Positions 43,157 through 52,028 of a stretch of DNA of 64,000 nucleotides are shown one piece after another (the stretch's first letter is position 1; each line of letters starts with the position of its first letter). Below the pieces are notes generated by a model that was not told where the DNA came from, searched no databases, and saw nothing but the letters and a program-made list of their open reading frames with translations. The position numbers were made by a program, and so were the translations under genes. Source of the stretch: Chloroflexota bacterium. GTDB taxonomy: Bacteria; Chloroflexota; Dehalococcoidia; Bin125. The DNA is taken from contig JAPPFB010000002.1 in the NCBI GenBank assembly GCA_028875225.1, positions 62,001-126,000 of the forward strand, written 5' to 3'.

Positions 43157-43351
43157 GGGCCTGTTCACATGAAGAAGAACATCCGAGAGATCTCGTCATA
43201 CCCGCGCTTGTCGCGGGTATCTCGCCGGTTTCAGCACCGATGTCGGCGCACGGCACCACGAGATTGCCGCAGCCCGCCCCGCACTTGATGCGGGGGCGAG
43301 CGCGGCAATGACGGCATTTGGGGGCTGATGTCGGTCCATGTGAACAGGCCC
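43157..43351. mobile_element. Short element bounded by 15-bp inverted repeats, carrying a REPIN-like pair
   Basis: GGGCCTGTTCACATG (43157-43171) and its exact reverse complement (43337-43351) bound 195 bp. Inside is a paired-palindrome element (43195-43313) reading GTCATACCCGCG through GGGTATCTCGCC, then CGAGATTGCCGC through GCGGCAATGACGG. No ORF is present. It is the first part of a 672-bp gene-free stretch (43120-43791). Confidence 0.5.
43195..43313. repeat. Paired-palindrome (REPIN-like) element nested in 43157-43351
   Basis: The left arm is GTCATACCCGCGCTTG... with its own CCCGCG/CGCGGG stem. The right arm CGAGATTGCCGC... carries an inserted secondary palindrome CCCCGCACTTGATGCGGGG. Outer GTCAT/ATGAC ends are conserved. 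Confidence 0.55.
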
Positions 43352-43530
43352 GAGTCCCAGTCCCCGCTTCACGCGGGAACCCGCTCGCCGCTCCATCCGT
43401 CGAACACTCCACTCGTCACCTGTCCACAGCTCAATCGACCCAAATCCGGCTACGATAAGAACATCTGAGCGTATCACCGCCGAGGAGCCGTCGCATGCCT
43501 CACCGACAGCCAGATCCCCATCCAGACGTT

Positions 43531-43620
43531 CCCGGACTCTCCCGGATCAGGCCGGATTCACACTCACATGTTCCGGACTCATCTGGACAAATCTGGACTG
43601 ATCTGGACAAATCTGGACTC
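43531..43620. repeat. Decanucleotide repeat array in the 43 kb intergenic region
   Basis: Read in steps of ten from 43531, nearly every block carries CCGGA or CTGGA at the same place: CCCGGACTCT, CCCGGATCAG, GCCGGATTCA, one odd block, TTCCGGACTC, then four near-identical ATCTGGACNN units at 43581, 43591, 43601 and 43611. Identity decays outward. The unit ATCTGGACAA is the one found in recG. The rest of 43352-43791 shows no gene. Confidence 0.7.
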
Positions 43621-43791
43621 CAACGCGCCTCAACCGCCGTTGAGCACTGGAAATTGTCCAAAACTGACCCAAATTCCCTTCTCGCGCGCCGCGCATCAAG
43701 AATTGGGCCTGATCCACGCTCCGCGAGGCGGCCGTCAACTCCGTCCCGACGACGACTTGAACTCCGTAAACCAGGACGCAGCGGCGGGCGC

Positions 43792-44844
43792 TCAGACCTC
43801 CAGCGGAATCCCCATCTCCGACGACAACTCGCGCAACTCCTGCAGCGTCGATGCGGGATAGACGACGTGCCCCGCCGCGACCCGCTCCTCGTACGCCCGT
43901 TGCTCGATCTCGCCCGGAGCGAAGACCTCATCGACGCCCGGCAGCGGATCGGCCGACTTGATCTGTTCGACCATCGAGTCCACCTTCTCCGCGAACTTAT
44001 CCGCCTCGCCGAAGATCTCGGGATCGATCACCAGCAGGAACTGTCCCCGCTTACCAATGTTCACGTCTTGCGAGTGATAGCCGCCCGGCAGCGCGCCGGC
44101 GAGCAGGTTCATGAACATGCTCAGCCCAGACCCCTTGTAGGCCGCGACCGCGCCCAGCGCCGGGATGATCCCCGACAGCGCCGTCTCCGGATCGGTCGTC
44201 GGCAGACCTTCGATGTCGAGGAAGCCCCACTCCTCCGGTATCTCTCGGCCTTCGGCCCGCGCCCGCATCACCTTGCCCAGCGCGACCGGCGTCAGCGCCA
44301 TGTCCAGCACCACCGGCGGACCCGACGCCCGCGGCGCGGCGAAGGCCATCGGATTGTTGCCGGAAATCCGGGTGCGCGAGCCGAACGGCGCGATGTTGGG
44401 CACGCTGGTCGTCGTGCAGAACGAAACGAAACCGTCGGCCGCCGCCATCATCGGATAGAACGCGCCCATCCCCCAGTCGTTCGAGTTGCGCAGCGTGCCC
44501 AGCGCCAGTCCGGTCTCCTTCGCCTTCGCGATCGTCCGCTCCATCGTCCGCGCCACGATCAACTGGCCGATCCCGCCGTCACCGTCGACCACGTGCGAGA
44601 CCGGCGTCTCCTTCAGCACCTCCAGGCTCGGCGTCGGGTTGTAGCGACCGGCCTGCAGGTGTCCCGCGTACCAGCCCAATCGCTGGAAGCCGTGCGTGTC
44701 GACGCCGCGCAGATCGGCGGTCAGTTGAATCTCGACCGTGAACGCCGCGTCTGCTGATGGAACGCCGCAGGCCTCGTAGACCTTCGCGCCAAACTCGCGC
44801 AGCGGCTCCAGCGGGACGACTTCGGTCGCATCCTGGTCGGCCAT
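43792..44844 (-). CDS. Ldh-family (malate/L-lactate/ureidoglycolate-type) NAD(P) dehydrogenase
   Basis: This 350-residue protein belongs to the MDH2/Ldh fold, unlike Rossmann dehydrogenases. It has TADLRGVDTHGFQRLGWY (catalytic His), SNDWGMGAFYPM, GSRTRISGNNPMAFAAPR, and YKGSGLSMFMNLLAGAL. It reduces or oxidises small 2-hydroxy/2-oxo acids. The ATG shares one base with the stop of the cupin gene, so the two are co-translated. The substrate is unknown. Confidence 0.87.
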   Translation of the reverse strand: MADQDATEVVPLEPLREFGAKVYEACGVPSADAAFTVEIQLTADLRGVDTHGFQRLGWYAGHLQAGRYNPTPSLEVLKETPVSHVVDGDGGIGQLIVARTMERTIAKAKETGLALGTLRNSNDWGMGAFYPMMAAADGFVSFCTTTSVPNIAPFGSRTRISGNNPMAFAAPRASGPPVVLDMALTPVALGKVMRARAEGREIPEEWGFLDIEGLPTTDPETALSGIIPALGAVAAYKGSGLSMFMNLLAGALPGGYHSQDVNIGKRGQFLLVIDPEIFGEADKFAEKVDSMVEQIKSADPLPGVDEVFAPGEIEQRAYEERVAAGHVVYPASTLQELRELSSEMGIPLEV

Positions 44845-45329
44845 CAGTCGTCGCCCCCGTCGCCCGCTTCCAGCAGGCCGCCGTCGGACATGCCCCGCGC
44901 CTCGCCCTGCGTCTGCGCCGCGCAGACGATGAACTCGAGATCTTCGGGACCCTGGCTGTAGATCTGGTGCGCGATATCGGCCGGGAAGAAGAGGAAATCG
45001 CCCGCCGTCGCCGTCGTCCGCCAGGGACCGCAATCGATCTCTGCATTGCCCTTGAGGAAGTAGTAGACCTTCTCGATGTCCTCATGAATGTGCCGCACGT
45101 TCGTCTCGCCCACCGGCAGCACGTTGTAGAGCACAAACTGGAAGGAACTCTCAAACCGCCCCTCCGCCGTCGTGAACATCCGCCGGGAATGAATGTTCCG
45201 CCCCACGCTGACCGCCGTCTCCGAAATCGGCTTGATCACAAAGCGCGAATCCTCGGGCGGCGGAACCGGGTCGCCCTCAAGGGCCGGAGCCACCGGCGGC
45301 ATGTTCCGTTCGGGCGTCTGCTGAGTCAT
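44844..45329 (-). CDS. cupin-domain protein
   Basis: This 161-residue protein has one cupin barrel with metal ligands in VRHIHEDIEKVYYFLKG (motif 1: H-x-H...E) and motif 2 GDFLFFPADIAHQIYS (His). It could be an isomerase, a dioxygenase or a small-ligand sensor. It is coupled to the Ldh-type gene, which suggests a shared substrate. Confidence 0.8.
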   Translation of the reverse strand: MTQQTPERNMPPVAPALEGDPVPPPEDSRFVIKPISETAVSVGRNIHSRRMFTTAEGRFESSFQFVLYNVLPVGETNVRHIHEDIEKVYYFLKGNAEIDCGPWRTTATAGDFLFFPADIAHQIYSQGPEDLEFIVCAAQTQGEARGMSDGGLLEAGDGGDD

Positions 45330-45380
45330 CGCGTCCTCCTCATCAATACCTTCGGCTCGCAGGATAAACAGAGGGTGAAG

Positions 45381-45504
45381 AGCTCCCCCTCCGGGGGAGC
45401 TGTCGCGGAGCGACTGAGGGGGCGCGCAGCAGCTTGGGCGGAGTCGGGGAGCTGGCGTGGGCCCCCTCCGCCCCTTCGTGGCACCTCCCCCGGAGGGGGA
45501 GGTC
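45381..45504. repeat. Inverted pair of CCCCCTCC-type repeats
   Basis: The left copy (45381-45423) starts with a perfect hairpin AGCTCCCCC-TCC-GGGGGAGCT and runs into ACTGAGGGGGC. The right copy (45461-45504) reads GCCCCCTCCGCCCC to CCGGAGGGGGAGGT, the same family in the opposite direction. A single copy is at 4493-4536. It occupies the space between the cupin and DUF2461 genes. Confidence 0.6.
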
Positions 45505-45507
45505 CTT

Positions 45508-46188
45508 CTAGAACGGCAACCCGATCGCCTTGGTCAGGAAGGCCATCCACTCCCTCGACTCCCGGAATCGCTCGACCGAGTAGTCGACGAAGTCAGGCGA
45601 GGTCACGTCTTCGACGTCGAGGTAGTGGGTGATGATGAAGTGCTTGCGCTTGATGTCCTCGATCAGCGGGTGCTCGGCCGTGTAGCCGCGCGGCGGACGC
45701 TTGAGGCTGTCGCCGTGACCGCCCAGTTCCCAGTCTTCCGACTCGGTCAGCTGCTTGATCGCCAGCCAGTCGCGGGGATGCTCGTCGATCGCCCGGCGGT
45801 ACGCCGCCAACGCATCGCGGTCGGGCATGTAGCTGCCCACGCCGAGAAAGCAGTCGTCGGCCGCGATGTGCACGTAGTACCCGGGCGCATGCACGTCCTT
45901 GCCCGACTCGTGCCGGAACTGGATCCCGACATTGGTCTTGTACGGCGACTTGTCCCGCGAGAAGCGCACGTCGCGGTAGATCCGCATCAGCGAACCGCCC
46001 TGCTTGCGGTCCGACGCCGTCATATGCGGCGAAATATCGGCCAGCGGTCCCGAGATCTGGCGCACGTACTCCAGCGCTGGCTCGCGCAGCACCGACTCGT
46101 AGAGGTCCTTGCGCGCGTTGAACCACTCGCGATCGTTGTGGGTCGCCAGCTCGACCAGGAAGTCAAACAACTGCTCGCTAAAGACCAT
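45508..46188 (-). CDS. DUF2461 (TIGR02453) family protein
   Basis: This 226-residue protein has the family motifs FLVELATHNDREWFNARKD (10-28), DRKQGGSLMRIYRDVRFS, KSPYKTNVGIQF and GYYVHI. The family is widespread and of unknown function. ATG 46188 sits after GGGGACTGAG. It follows the MFS gene by 26 bp on the same strand. Confidence 0.85.
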   Translation of the reverse strand: MVFSEQLFDFLVELATHNDREWFNARKDLYESVLREPALEYVRQISGPLADISPHMTASDRKQGGSLMRIYRDVRFSRDKSPYKTNVGIQFRHESGKDVHAPGYYVHIAADDCFLGVGSYMPDRDALAAYRRAIDEHPRDWLAIKQLTESEDWELGGHGDSLKRPPRGYTAEHPLIEDIKRKHFIITHYLDVEDVTSPDFVDYSVERFRESREWMAFLTKAIGLPF

Positions 46189-46214
46189 CTCAGTCCCCGT
46201 TCCGGTGCGGCCGC

Positions 46215-47480
46215 TCAACTGACGAGGGTATCGGGCGCATGATCGGGAGCCCGATAGCGGCTGATCGAGCGCCAGAGCACGCCGATCAACAAGGTCGCGC
46301 CCAGACCGATCACGCCGCCCAGCAGATAGGTCCGGTCCACGCCGATCTCGTCGCCCCAGAACCCGACCCAGATGATGCCCAGGTTGTTCGCCGTCTGCGC
46401 CATCAGCACCATCACCGAGAAGGCCCGCCCGCGCATCTCATCCGGCGTGGTCAGGTGCACCGTCACCTGGCGCACCGCCACCGTCACGGCGTCGGCCGCG
46501 CCCAGCATCGCGATCACGATCATCCCCACCCAGAGCCAGGGCGCCGCGCCCAGGGCGAACAGCAGCGCCGCATAGAACGCCGAGGCCGCCAGGACCATGA
46601 TCCCCTTGGCCCGGTAGTTGACCAGGAACAGCGCCAGCAGCATCCCGCAGGCCGAGCCCACCGCGTTAACAGTGCCCAGCGCTCCCGCCGCGCCGACCCC
46701 GGCCATGAACAGCCCGGTCGCCAGCAACGGCAGGATCTCGCGGTAGTAGGAGATCACCGTGATCCCCCAGTCGAGGATGAACAGCCCCGGCAGGATCGGA
46801 TGCCGGATCACGTAGCGCGTGCCCTCGATCACCATGCGCAGCGTCGACTGCCGCTCCGAGACCGCCCGCGCCGACGTCTTGATCAGAGCCGGCATGATCG
46901 CCGAAATCAGGGCGAACCCCGCCGCCACCCAGAGCATCCCGATCGCGTCCAGACCGACCGCCAGCGCCGTCACGATCAGTCCGCCCAGGATCCAGCCCGT
47001 CATCTGGGTGCTCGTGTCCAGCGTGACGGCGGCGCTGAGATAGCGGGGCGGCACGACCCGCGGCGTGATCGTCGCCCGCGCCGGCGCGACGAAGGTGGCC
47101 AGACCGCCGAGCGCGCCCAACGCGACCCAGGCCATCCAGAACTCGAGCAGATCGAGGGTGGCCGCCGTGGCGACGGCGACGAGGATGGCCAGCACCGCCG
47201 CATTGGCCGAGGCCATCAGCCAGCGCCGATCGAAGCGATCGGCCAGGACGCCGCCATAGAGTACGCCGAACGCCTGGATCGGCAACTGCACCGCCCCGAT
47301 GATCGCCACCTCGGTGAACGACTCGCCGCCGGTCTGGTCGACGAACCACTGCGGGATCGCGACGAAGCGGATCATCTGGGAGATGATCATGCAGAGCGCT
47401 GCGACCCAGAGCACGCGGTAGTCACGGATCCGGAACAGGCTGCGCAGCGGCGGGCGGGAGAAGGCGGGGCGCTGGCTCAC
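46215..47480 (-). CDS. MFS transporter (EntS-like exporter family)
   Basis: This 421-residue protein has about 12 membrane helices. The loop 2-3 motif is YGGVLADRFDRRWLM, and the central region ATFVAPARATITPRVVPP fits the MFS_3/EntS-type efflux branch. The start is GTG. The cargo is unknown; it is probably an export pump. Confidence 0.85.
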   Translation of the reverse strand: MSQRPAFSRPPLRSLFRIRDYRVLWVAALCMIISQMIRFVAIPQWFVDQTGGESFTEVAIIGAVQLPIQAFGVLYGGVLADRFDRRWLMASANAAVLAILVAVATAATLDLLEFWMAWVALGALGGLATFVAPARATITPRVVPPRYLSAAVTLDTSTQMTGWILGGLIVTALAVGLDAIGMLWVAAGFALISAIMPALIKTSARAVSERQSTLRMVIEGTRYVIRHPILPGLFILDWGITVISYYREILPLLATGLFMAGVGAAGALGTVNAVGSACGMLLALFLVNYRAKGIMVLAASAFYAALLFALGAAPWLWVGMIVIAMLGAADAVTVAVRQVTVHLTTPDEMRGRAFSVMVLMAQTANNLGIIWVGFWGDEIGVDRTYLLGGVIGLGATLLIGVLWRSISRYRAPDHAPDTLVS

Positions 47481-47593
47481 GGCATCCGCCGCCGCTGCAG
47501 GGACGCGTCGGGCATACTATGCGGCGAACGCGAGATCGGTTGGGGCATATCTGCCGAGGGTATCGCCCAGCCCGAATTTCACGGGAGGTGAGC

Positions 47594-48478
47594 ATGAAGG
47601 TCGGCATCTACCTGCCGCAGGTCGGCGGCGTCGCCAGCCCGGAGAACATCAAGCGAGTGGCGATCGCGGTCGAGGCCAACGGCTACGACTCGCTCTGGAC
47701 CTTTGATCACGTGGTGCTGCGCCCGGATCAGGGTTCCGACTACCCCTACTCCGAAGACGGCCGCTTCCTGGTCCCGGCCGAGGCGCCGTTCCTCGAGCCG
47801 CTCACCCTGATGACCTTCGCCGCCGCCGTGACCGAACGGGTCGAGTTGGGCACCGCCGTCCTGGTCGCGCCGATGCGCGCGCCCGTCCTGCACGCCAAGC
47901 TGATGGCCACGCTCGACCACCTGGCCGGTGGACGGCTGATCCTCGGCGCCGGCGTCGGCTGGTGGAAGGAGGAGTTCGAGGCGCTGTCGATGCCGTTCGA
48001 CCGTCGCGGCGCGCGGATGGACGAGTATCTGCAGGTCCTGCGCGATCTCTGGGAGAACGAGATCGGCTCGTTCGAGGGCGAGTTCTACAACACCAGGGGC
48101 TGGTACTGCCGGCCGCAGCCGCCGCGGCGCGTGCCGATCCTGCTGGGCGGCAACAATCCCCGCCAACTGCGCCGCGCCGGCCGCTTCGCCGACGGCTATC
48201 TGGCCAATCCGGCGATGCTCGACACGCTGGATGAGGACTGGGCGCTGGTCAAATCCGAGGCCGAGTCGCGCGGCCGCGATTCCTCGGGCATGCAGCTGAT
48301 GATCAACCGGATCACGGTGCTCGCCGAGGACACGATCGACGAGGCCGCCGAGACCCTCAACGAGATGAAATCACGGGGCTTCGATCAGGCAATCGCCAAC
48401 CTGCATCCCGCCGCCGACGCCGAGGCCGTGCTGGCCGAGTTCGCGGGGAAGCATCTCCAGGGCCTGCAGAGCGGGTGA
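47594..48478 (+). CDS. LLM-class (luciferase-like) F420-dependent oxidoreductase
   Basis: This 294-residue TIM-barrel protein has IYLPQVGGVAS, DSLWTFDHVV, LGTAVLVAPMRAPVLHAKLMATLDHLAGGRLILGAGVGWW in adjoining strands, and VPILLGGNNPRQLRRAGRFADGY. Such features mark the F420- rather than FMN-using branch. GGGAGGTGAGC precedes ATG 47594. A TACTAT hexamer at 47514-47519 could be its -10. The substrate is unknown. Confidence 0.85.
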   Translation: MKVGIYLPQVGGVASPENIKRVAIAVEANGYDSLWTFDHVVLRPDQGSDYPYSEDGRFLVPAEAPFLEPLTLMTFAAAVTERVELGTAVLVAPMRAPVLHAKLMATLDHLAGGRLILGAGVGWWKEEFEALSMPFDRRGARMDEYLQVLRDLWENEIGSFEGEFYNTRGWYCRPQPPRRVPILLGGNNPRQLRRAGRFADGYLANPAMLDTLDEDWALVKSEAESRGRDSSGMQLMINRITVLAEDTIDEAAETLNEMKSRGFDQAIANLHPAADAEAVLAEFAGKHLQGLQSG

Positions 48479-48489
48479 ACAACGTTTCC

Positions 48490-48735
48490 TTATTCTGTGT
48501 TGCCAGGAAACCAGGAATAACGAACTGAGTTATTCCAACTTCCGCATTTGCTGACCTCGTTATTCCGACTTATCGGTGAAGTCGGAATAACGCTGTTCCT
48601 TATTCCAAGTTGAGGAGCTACGACCCATGCTATTCTGATTTCAGACAGAAAGTCAGAATAACGATGATCGTTATTCCAACTTCAGGAACAAGGGACACCG
48701 CTATTCCGACTTCACTGTCCATCCAGGAATAACCG
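48490..48735. promoter_or_regulatory. Fic-B upstream array: 3.5 copies of a 70-71 bp palindromic unit
   Basis: Forward half-sites (T/C)TATTC start at 48490, 48530, 48560, 48600, 48630, 48671 and 48701, i.e. spacing 40, 30, 40, 30, 41, 30. Reverse half-sites GAATAA start at 48515, 48585, 48656 and 48727 (70, 71, 71). Each unit is a palindrome followed by a lone forward half-site. The best palindrome is CGTTATTCCGACTT, 7 bp, AAGTCGGAATAACG (48558-48592). The array ends 30 bp before the Fic-B ATG. The 286-bp gap has no gene. Confidence 0.7.
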
Positions 48736-48764
48736 CCGCGGTCCATTGGCCGGACCGTCGACTG

Positions 48765-49946
48765 ATGGAACGCCAACTCGTGAAACGCCCGACGACCGGT
48801 CACTTCGAGACGACCATCTTTGCCGAGGAGCCCGTCCGGGCCTTCGTCCCGGCGCCGATGCCACCCGCGCCGCCGATCAATTTCTCCAACCTGCATCGAC
48901 CGCTCGAGCTTGCGACCATCGCGCTGGGTTCGCTGGATGCGGTGACCAGGCACCTGCCCGATCCCGATCTGTTCATCTACTCCTACGTCCGGCGCGAAGC
49001 GCAGCTCTCCTCCGAAATCGAAGGGACGCAGTCGTCGCTCTCCGACCTCCTGGAATTTGAACTCGGCAACCGGCCCGGAGCTCTGGTCGACGACGTCACC
49101 GAGGTGTCCAACTACGTCGCCGCGCTGGACCACGGACTGCGCCGGATGCGGGACGACGACTTCCCGCTCAGCAACCGGTTGTTGCGCGAACTGCACCGGC
49201 TGCTGCTCCAGAGTGGACGCGGCTCCGAGAAGCAGCCGGGCGAGTTCCGCCGCTCGCAGAACTGGATCGGCGGCCGGCGACCCGGCGTCGCGCACTACGT
49301 CCCGCCGCCCCATGACCAGGTCGAACCATGCATGGGCGATCTGGAGCGCTTCATCCATGCCGCGGACGACGGCTTGCCATCCCTGATTCGGGCCGGTCTG
49401 GCGCATGCCCAGTTTGAGTCGATCCACCCGTTCCTGGACGGCAACGGGCGGGTCGGCCGGATGCTGATCGCCTTCATCCTCGTCCAGTCGGGCGCGCTCA
49501 GCCAACCGATCCTCTATCTCAGCCTCTATCTCAAACAGTTCCGCTCGACCTACTACGACCTGCTCAATCAGCTGCGCGACGACGGCGACTGGGAGGCCTG
49601 GCTGCAATTCTTTCTCGAGGGCGTGCGCCTGACCGCACAGCATGGCGTCGAAACGGCGCAGCGCCTGACCCAGTTGTTCGACGCCGATCGGAAACGCATC
49701 GCCGTCTCGGGCCGACGGGCCAACTCCGCCATTCGTGCGCACCACGAGTTCATGCAGCGACCGCTGCTGACGATCTCCGCCGTCCGCGACGCAACCAGCC
49801 TCTCCTTCTCGGCCGCCGACGCGGCGGTGCAACATCTCGAGCGTCTGGGCATCGTCGAGGAGATCACCGGGCGCCGGCGTGATCGCCGATATGTGTACGC
49901 GGACTATCTCAACACGCTCAACGAGGAACTGAACCCCTTCGCCTAG
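48765..49946 (+). CDS. Fic-domain protein B (SoFic-like, class II)
   Basis: This 393-residue protein has the inhibitory helix SSEIEGTQ (82-89), the target-docking flap region NYVAALDH, the catalytic loop HPFLDGNGRVGR (221-232), and a C-terminal winged helix (TISAVRDATSLSFSAADAAVQHLERLGIVEE). It closely fits the Shewanella SoFic layout: an AMP-transferase regulated in cis. The dense repeat array directly upstream and the winged helix suggest autoregulation. Confidence 0.92.
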   Translation: MERQLVKRPTTGHFETTIFAEEPVRAFVPAPMPPAPPINFSNLHRPLELATIALGSLDAVTRHLPDPDLFIYSYVRREAQLSSEIEGTQSSLSDLLEFELGNRPGALVDDVTEVSNYVAALDHGLRRMRDDDFPLSNRLLRELHRLLLQSGRGSEKQPGEFRRSQNWIGGRRPGVAHYVPPPHDQVEPCMGDLERFIHAADDGLPSLIRAGLAHAQFESIHPFLDGNGRVGRMLIAFILVQSGALSQPILYLSLYLKQFRSTYYDLLNQLRDDGDWEAWLQFFLEGVRLTAQHGVETAQRLTQLFDADRKRIAVSGRRANSAIRAHHEFMQRPLLTISAVRDATSLSFSAADAAVQHLERLGIVEEITGRRRDRRYVYADYLNTLNEELNPFA

Positions 49947-50019
49947 ACGAGTTCGCCCAGACCGAGACGCCGGATAGGCTGGATCAGACCCGCGCAGCCG
50001 ATGAATCCTGGAGGCCCCG

Positions 50020-50787
50020 ATGGGCGACACCGTCACCTATGAGCGCAGCGGCCGGATTGGCACGATCACCTACAACCGGCCCGAGGCGCTGAACGCGATC
50101 AACCATGAACTGCGGTCCGACCTGAACGCGGCCTGGGAGGCGTTCCGCAACGACGACGAGGCCTGGGTCGGGATCGTCACCGGCGCCGGACGCGCCTTCT
50201 CGGCCGGGGCCGACCTGCGTTCGCCCGCGCCGCCCGAGGAGCACACGTTCTGGGAGGTACCCTCGCTGACCTCGCTTGAATCGGGGATGGAGGTCTGGAA
50301 GCCGACGATCGCCGCCGTCAATGGGTACGCGCTCGGCTTTGGCCTGACGATGGTCGCCGCCTGCGATTTCGTGATCGCCTCCGACCGCGCCCAGTTCGGC
50401 TTCCCCGAGGTGCAGATCGGCGTGCCTACAATCCAGGGCGCGATCCGCATGCCCAAGCGCGTCGCCTGGCACTACGCGATGGAACTGCTCCTGATCGGCG
50501 ACCGGGTCGACGCCTGGCGGGCCAAGGAGATGGGACTGGTCTGGGAGATCGTGCCGCACGATGATCTGATGCCGGCCGCCCGCAACCTGGCCGAGCGCCT
50601 GTGCAAGGGCGCGCCGCTCGCGGTTCGCGCAACCAAGGAAGTCGCCCACCGAGGCCAGGAGCTGCCCTTCGTGCAGGCGATCCGCTTCGGCGAAACGATG
50701 CGCCGCGTGGCACGTGAGACCAGCGACGCGAAAGAAGGCCCTCAAGCATTTCGCGAAAAGCGCGTTCCCAGCTGGGACGCCCACTGA
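50020..50787 (+). CDS. enoyl-CoA hydratase/isomerase (crotonase) family protein
   Basis: This 255-residue protein has the oxyanion-hole loops TGAGRAFSAGADLRS (53-67) and AAVNGYALGFGLTMVAACD. The catalytic segment FGFPEVQIGVPTIQGA keeps a Glu at the first crotonase Glu position. Its stop shares one base with the ATG of the next gene. A TAGGCT hexamer at 49974-49979 is a possible -10. Confidence 0.9.
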   Translation: MGDTVTYERSGRIGTITYNRPEALNAINHELRSDLNAAWEAFRNDDEAWVGIVTGAGRAFSAGADLRSPAPPEEHTFWEVPSLTSLESGMEVWKPTIAAVNGYALGFGLTMVAACDFVIASDRAQFGFPEVQIGVPTIQGAIRMPKRVAWHYAMELLLIGDRVDAWRAKEMGLVWEIVPHDDLMPAARNLAERLCKGAPLAVRATKEVAHRGQELPFVQAIRFGETMRRVARETSDAKEGPQAFREKRVPSWDAH

Positions 50788-52028
50788 TGGCGGATTCCGA
50801 GCGGCGTTTCTACCGTGCAGCGCGCGTCGCGAATCAAGCGATGGACGACTGGCTGCCCGACCATGCCGTGGGCGTGGCCAACGGCACGATCATCGATGTC
50901 CTGCCCGCCGCCGACGCTCCGGCAGCCGAGACCGTCGACCTGGGCGATGTCTCGCTCTTGCCCGGCCTGGTCGAAGGCCACACGCACATTCCCTGCCCGC
51001 CGCGGGTTGACGCCTTCGACATCATTTCCGAGGAGCCCAACGAACCGGCGCTGATGCGCGCGGCGCATGCGGTCGGCCTGGCGTTGCGCAGCGGCATCAC
51101 GACGATGCGCGATCTGGGCTCGAAGAACGAAGTCGTGTTCGCGGTCCGAGACGCGATTGCGTCGGGCACCATTCCCGGACCGCGATTGCTGGCCGCCGGG
51201 GCGCCGATCACGCGCACGATGGATCACTGCTGGTTCTGGGGCGGCGAGGCCGATTCGCCCGAAGCGGTTCGCGCCATGGCCCAGGCCCATGTCGATCAAG
51301 GCGCCGACGTCCTCAAAGTCATGGCCTCGGGCGGCAACTTCACACCGACCTCGAATCCGCGCGACCGGCAGTATCCGCCGGAGACGATCCGGGAGATCGT
51401 CGAGGCGGGCCAGTCAGGCGGGATCGAGGTTGCGGCGCACACCCACGCCGCCGATGGCATTCGCGCTGCCGTCGAGGGCGGCGTCAGGCACCTGATCCAC
51501 TGCCGCTGGTTGTCGGCCAATCCTGAGGAAGGGTTCCGCTACGACCCGGAACTGGCCCAGCGGATCGCCGACGAAGGCATCTGGGTGAACCCGACCATCG
51601 GTCTGGGCCTGCTCGCCTCAGAGGCGCGCGAGCGCGGCGACGCCGCACCGCGGCGCAATCCGAACCTGCAGGGGCCGTCGCCCCGAGAGCAGGGTCTGGA
51701 CATCCTGCGCGATATGCGGAATCGCGGCGCTCGCTTCACTTCCGGCCTCGACATGGGCATGGCCTACGCCGACTTCAACCGCGCTCCGGCCGAGGCCTGG
51801 GCGTTCGTGGAGGACGTGGGCCTGTCCGAGTGGCAGGCGCTCAGAATCATGACCTGTGATACGGCCGGCGCGATCGGCGTCGGCGATCAGGTTGGCAAGT
51901 TGGTCACGGGCTACGACGCCGACCTGATTGCGTTCACCGGCGATCCCGCCGCAAACATCCGCGACCTGGACCAGCCGGTCTTCGTGATGCAGGGCGGCGA
52001 TGTCATTGTCGGGGTACCCTCACCCTAG
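50787..52028 (+). CDS. Imidazolonepropionase/prolidase-like metal amidohydrolase
   Basis: This 413-residue protein has LPGLVEGHTHIPC (HxH), a likely carboxylated Lys in DVLKVMASGGNF, HTHAADGIRAAVEGGVRHLIHC, and a late Asp in TSGLDMGMAYADF. It is coupled to the crotonase before it (TGATG), suggesting that a CoA product and a cyclic amide or dipeptide are handled together. The last codons (PSP-stop) lie inside the inverted repeat of the element at 52018-52211. Confidence 0.85.
   Translation: MADSERRFYRAARVANQAMDDWLPDHAVGVANGTIIDVLPAADAPAAETVDLGDVSLLPGLVEGHTHIPCPPRVDAFDIISEEPNEPALMRAAHAVGLALRSGITTMRDLGSKNEVVFAVRDAIASGTIPGPRLLAAGAPITRTMDHCWFWGGEADSPEAVRAMAQAHVDQGADVLKVMASGGNFTPTSNPRDRQYPPETIREIVEAGQSGGIEVAAHTHAADGIRAAVEGGVRHLIHCRWLSANPEEGFRYDPELAQRIADEGIWVNPTIGLGLLASEARERGDAAPRRNPNLQGPSPREQGLDILRDMRNRGARFTSGLDMGMAYADFNRAPAEAWAFVEDVGLSEWQALRIMTCDTAGAIGVGDQVGKLVTGYDADLIAFTGDPAANIRDLDQPVFVMQGGDVIVGVPSP

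Noticed and set aside
43495-44757. Plus-strand frame spanning the 43 kb intergenic repeat
   Set aside because: Its second half is antisense to the Ldh-type gene and its first half is the decamer array; composition is not protein-like.
46239-47591. 450-codon plus-strand frame opposite the MFS transporter
   Set aside because: His/Arg/Asp-rich antisense shadow with no domain; the transporter on the minus strand explains the region.
48490-48735. CRISPR array
   Set aside because: Repeat units of 70-71 bp are palindromic and degenerate with no unique spacers of constant length, and no cas genes are near.
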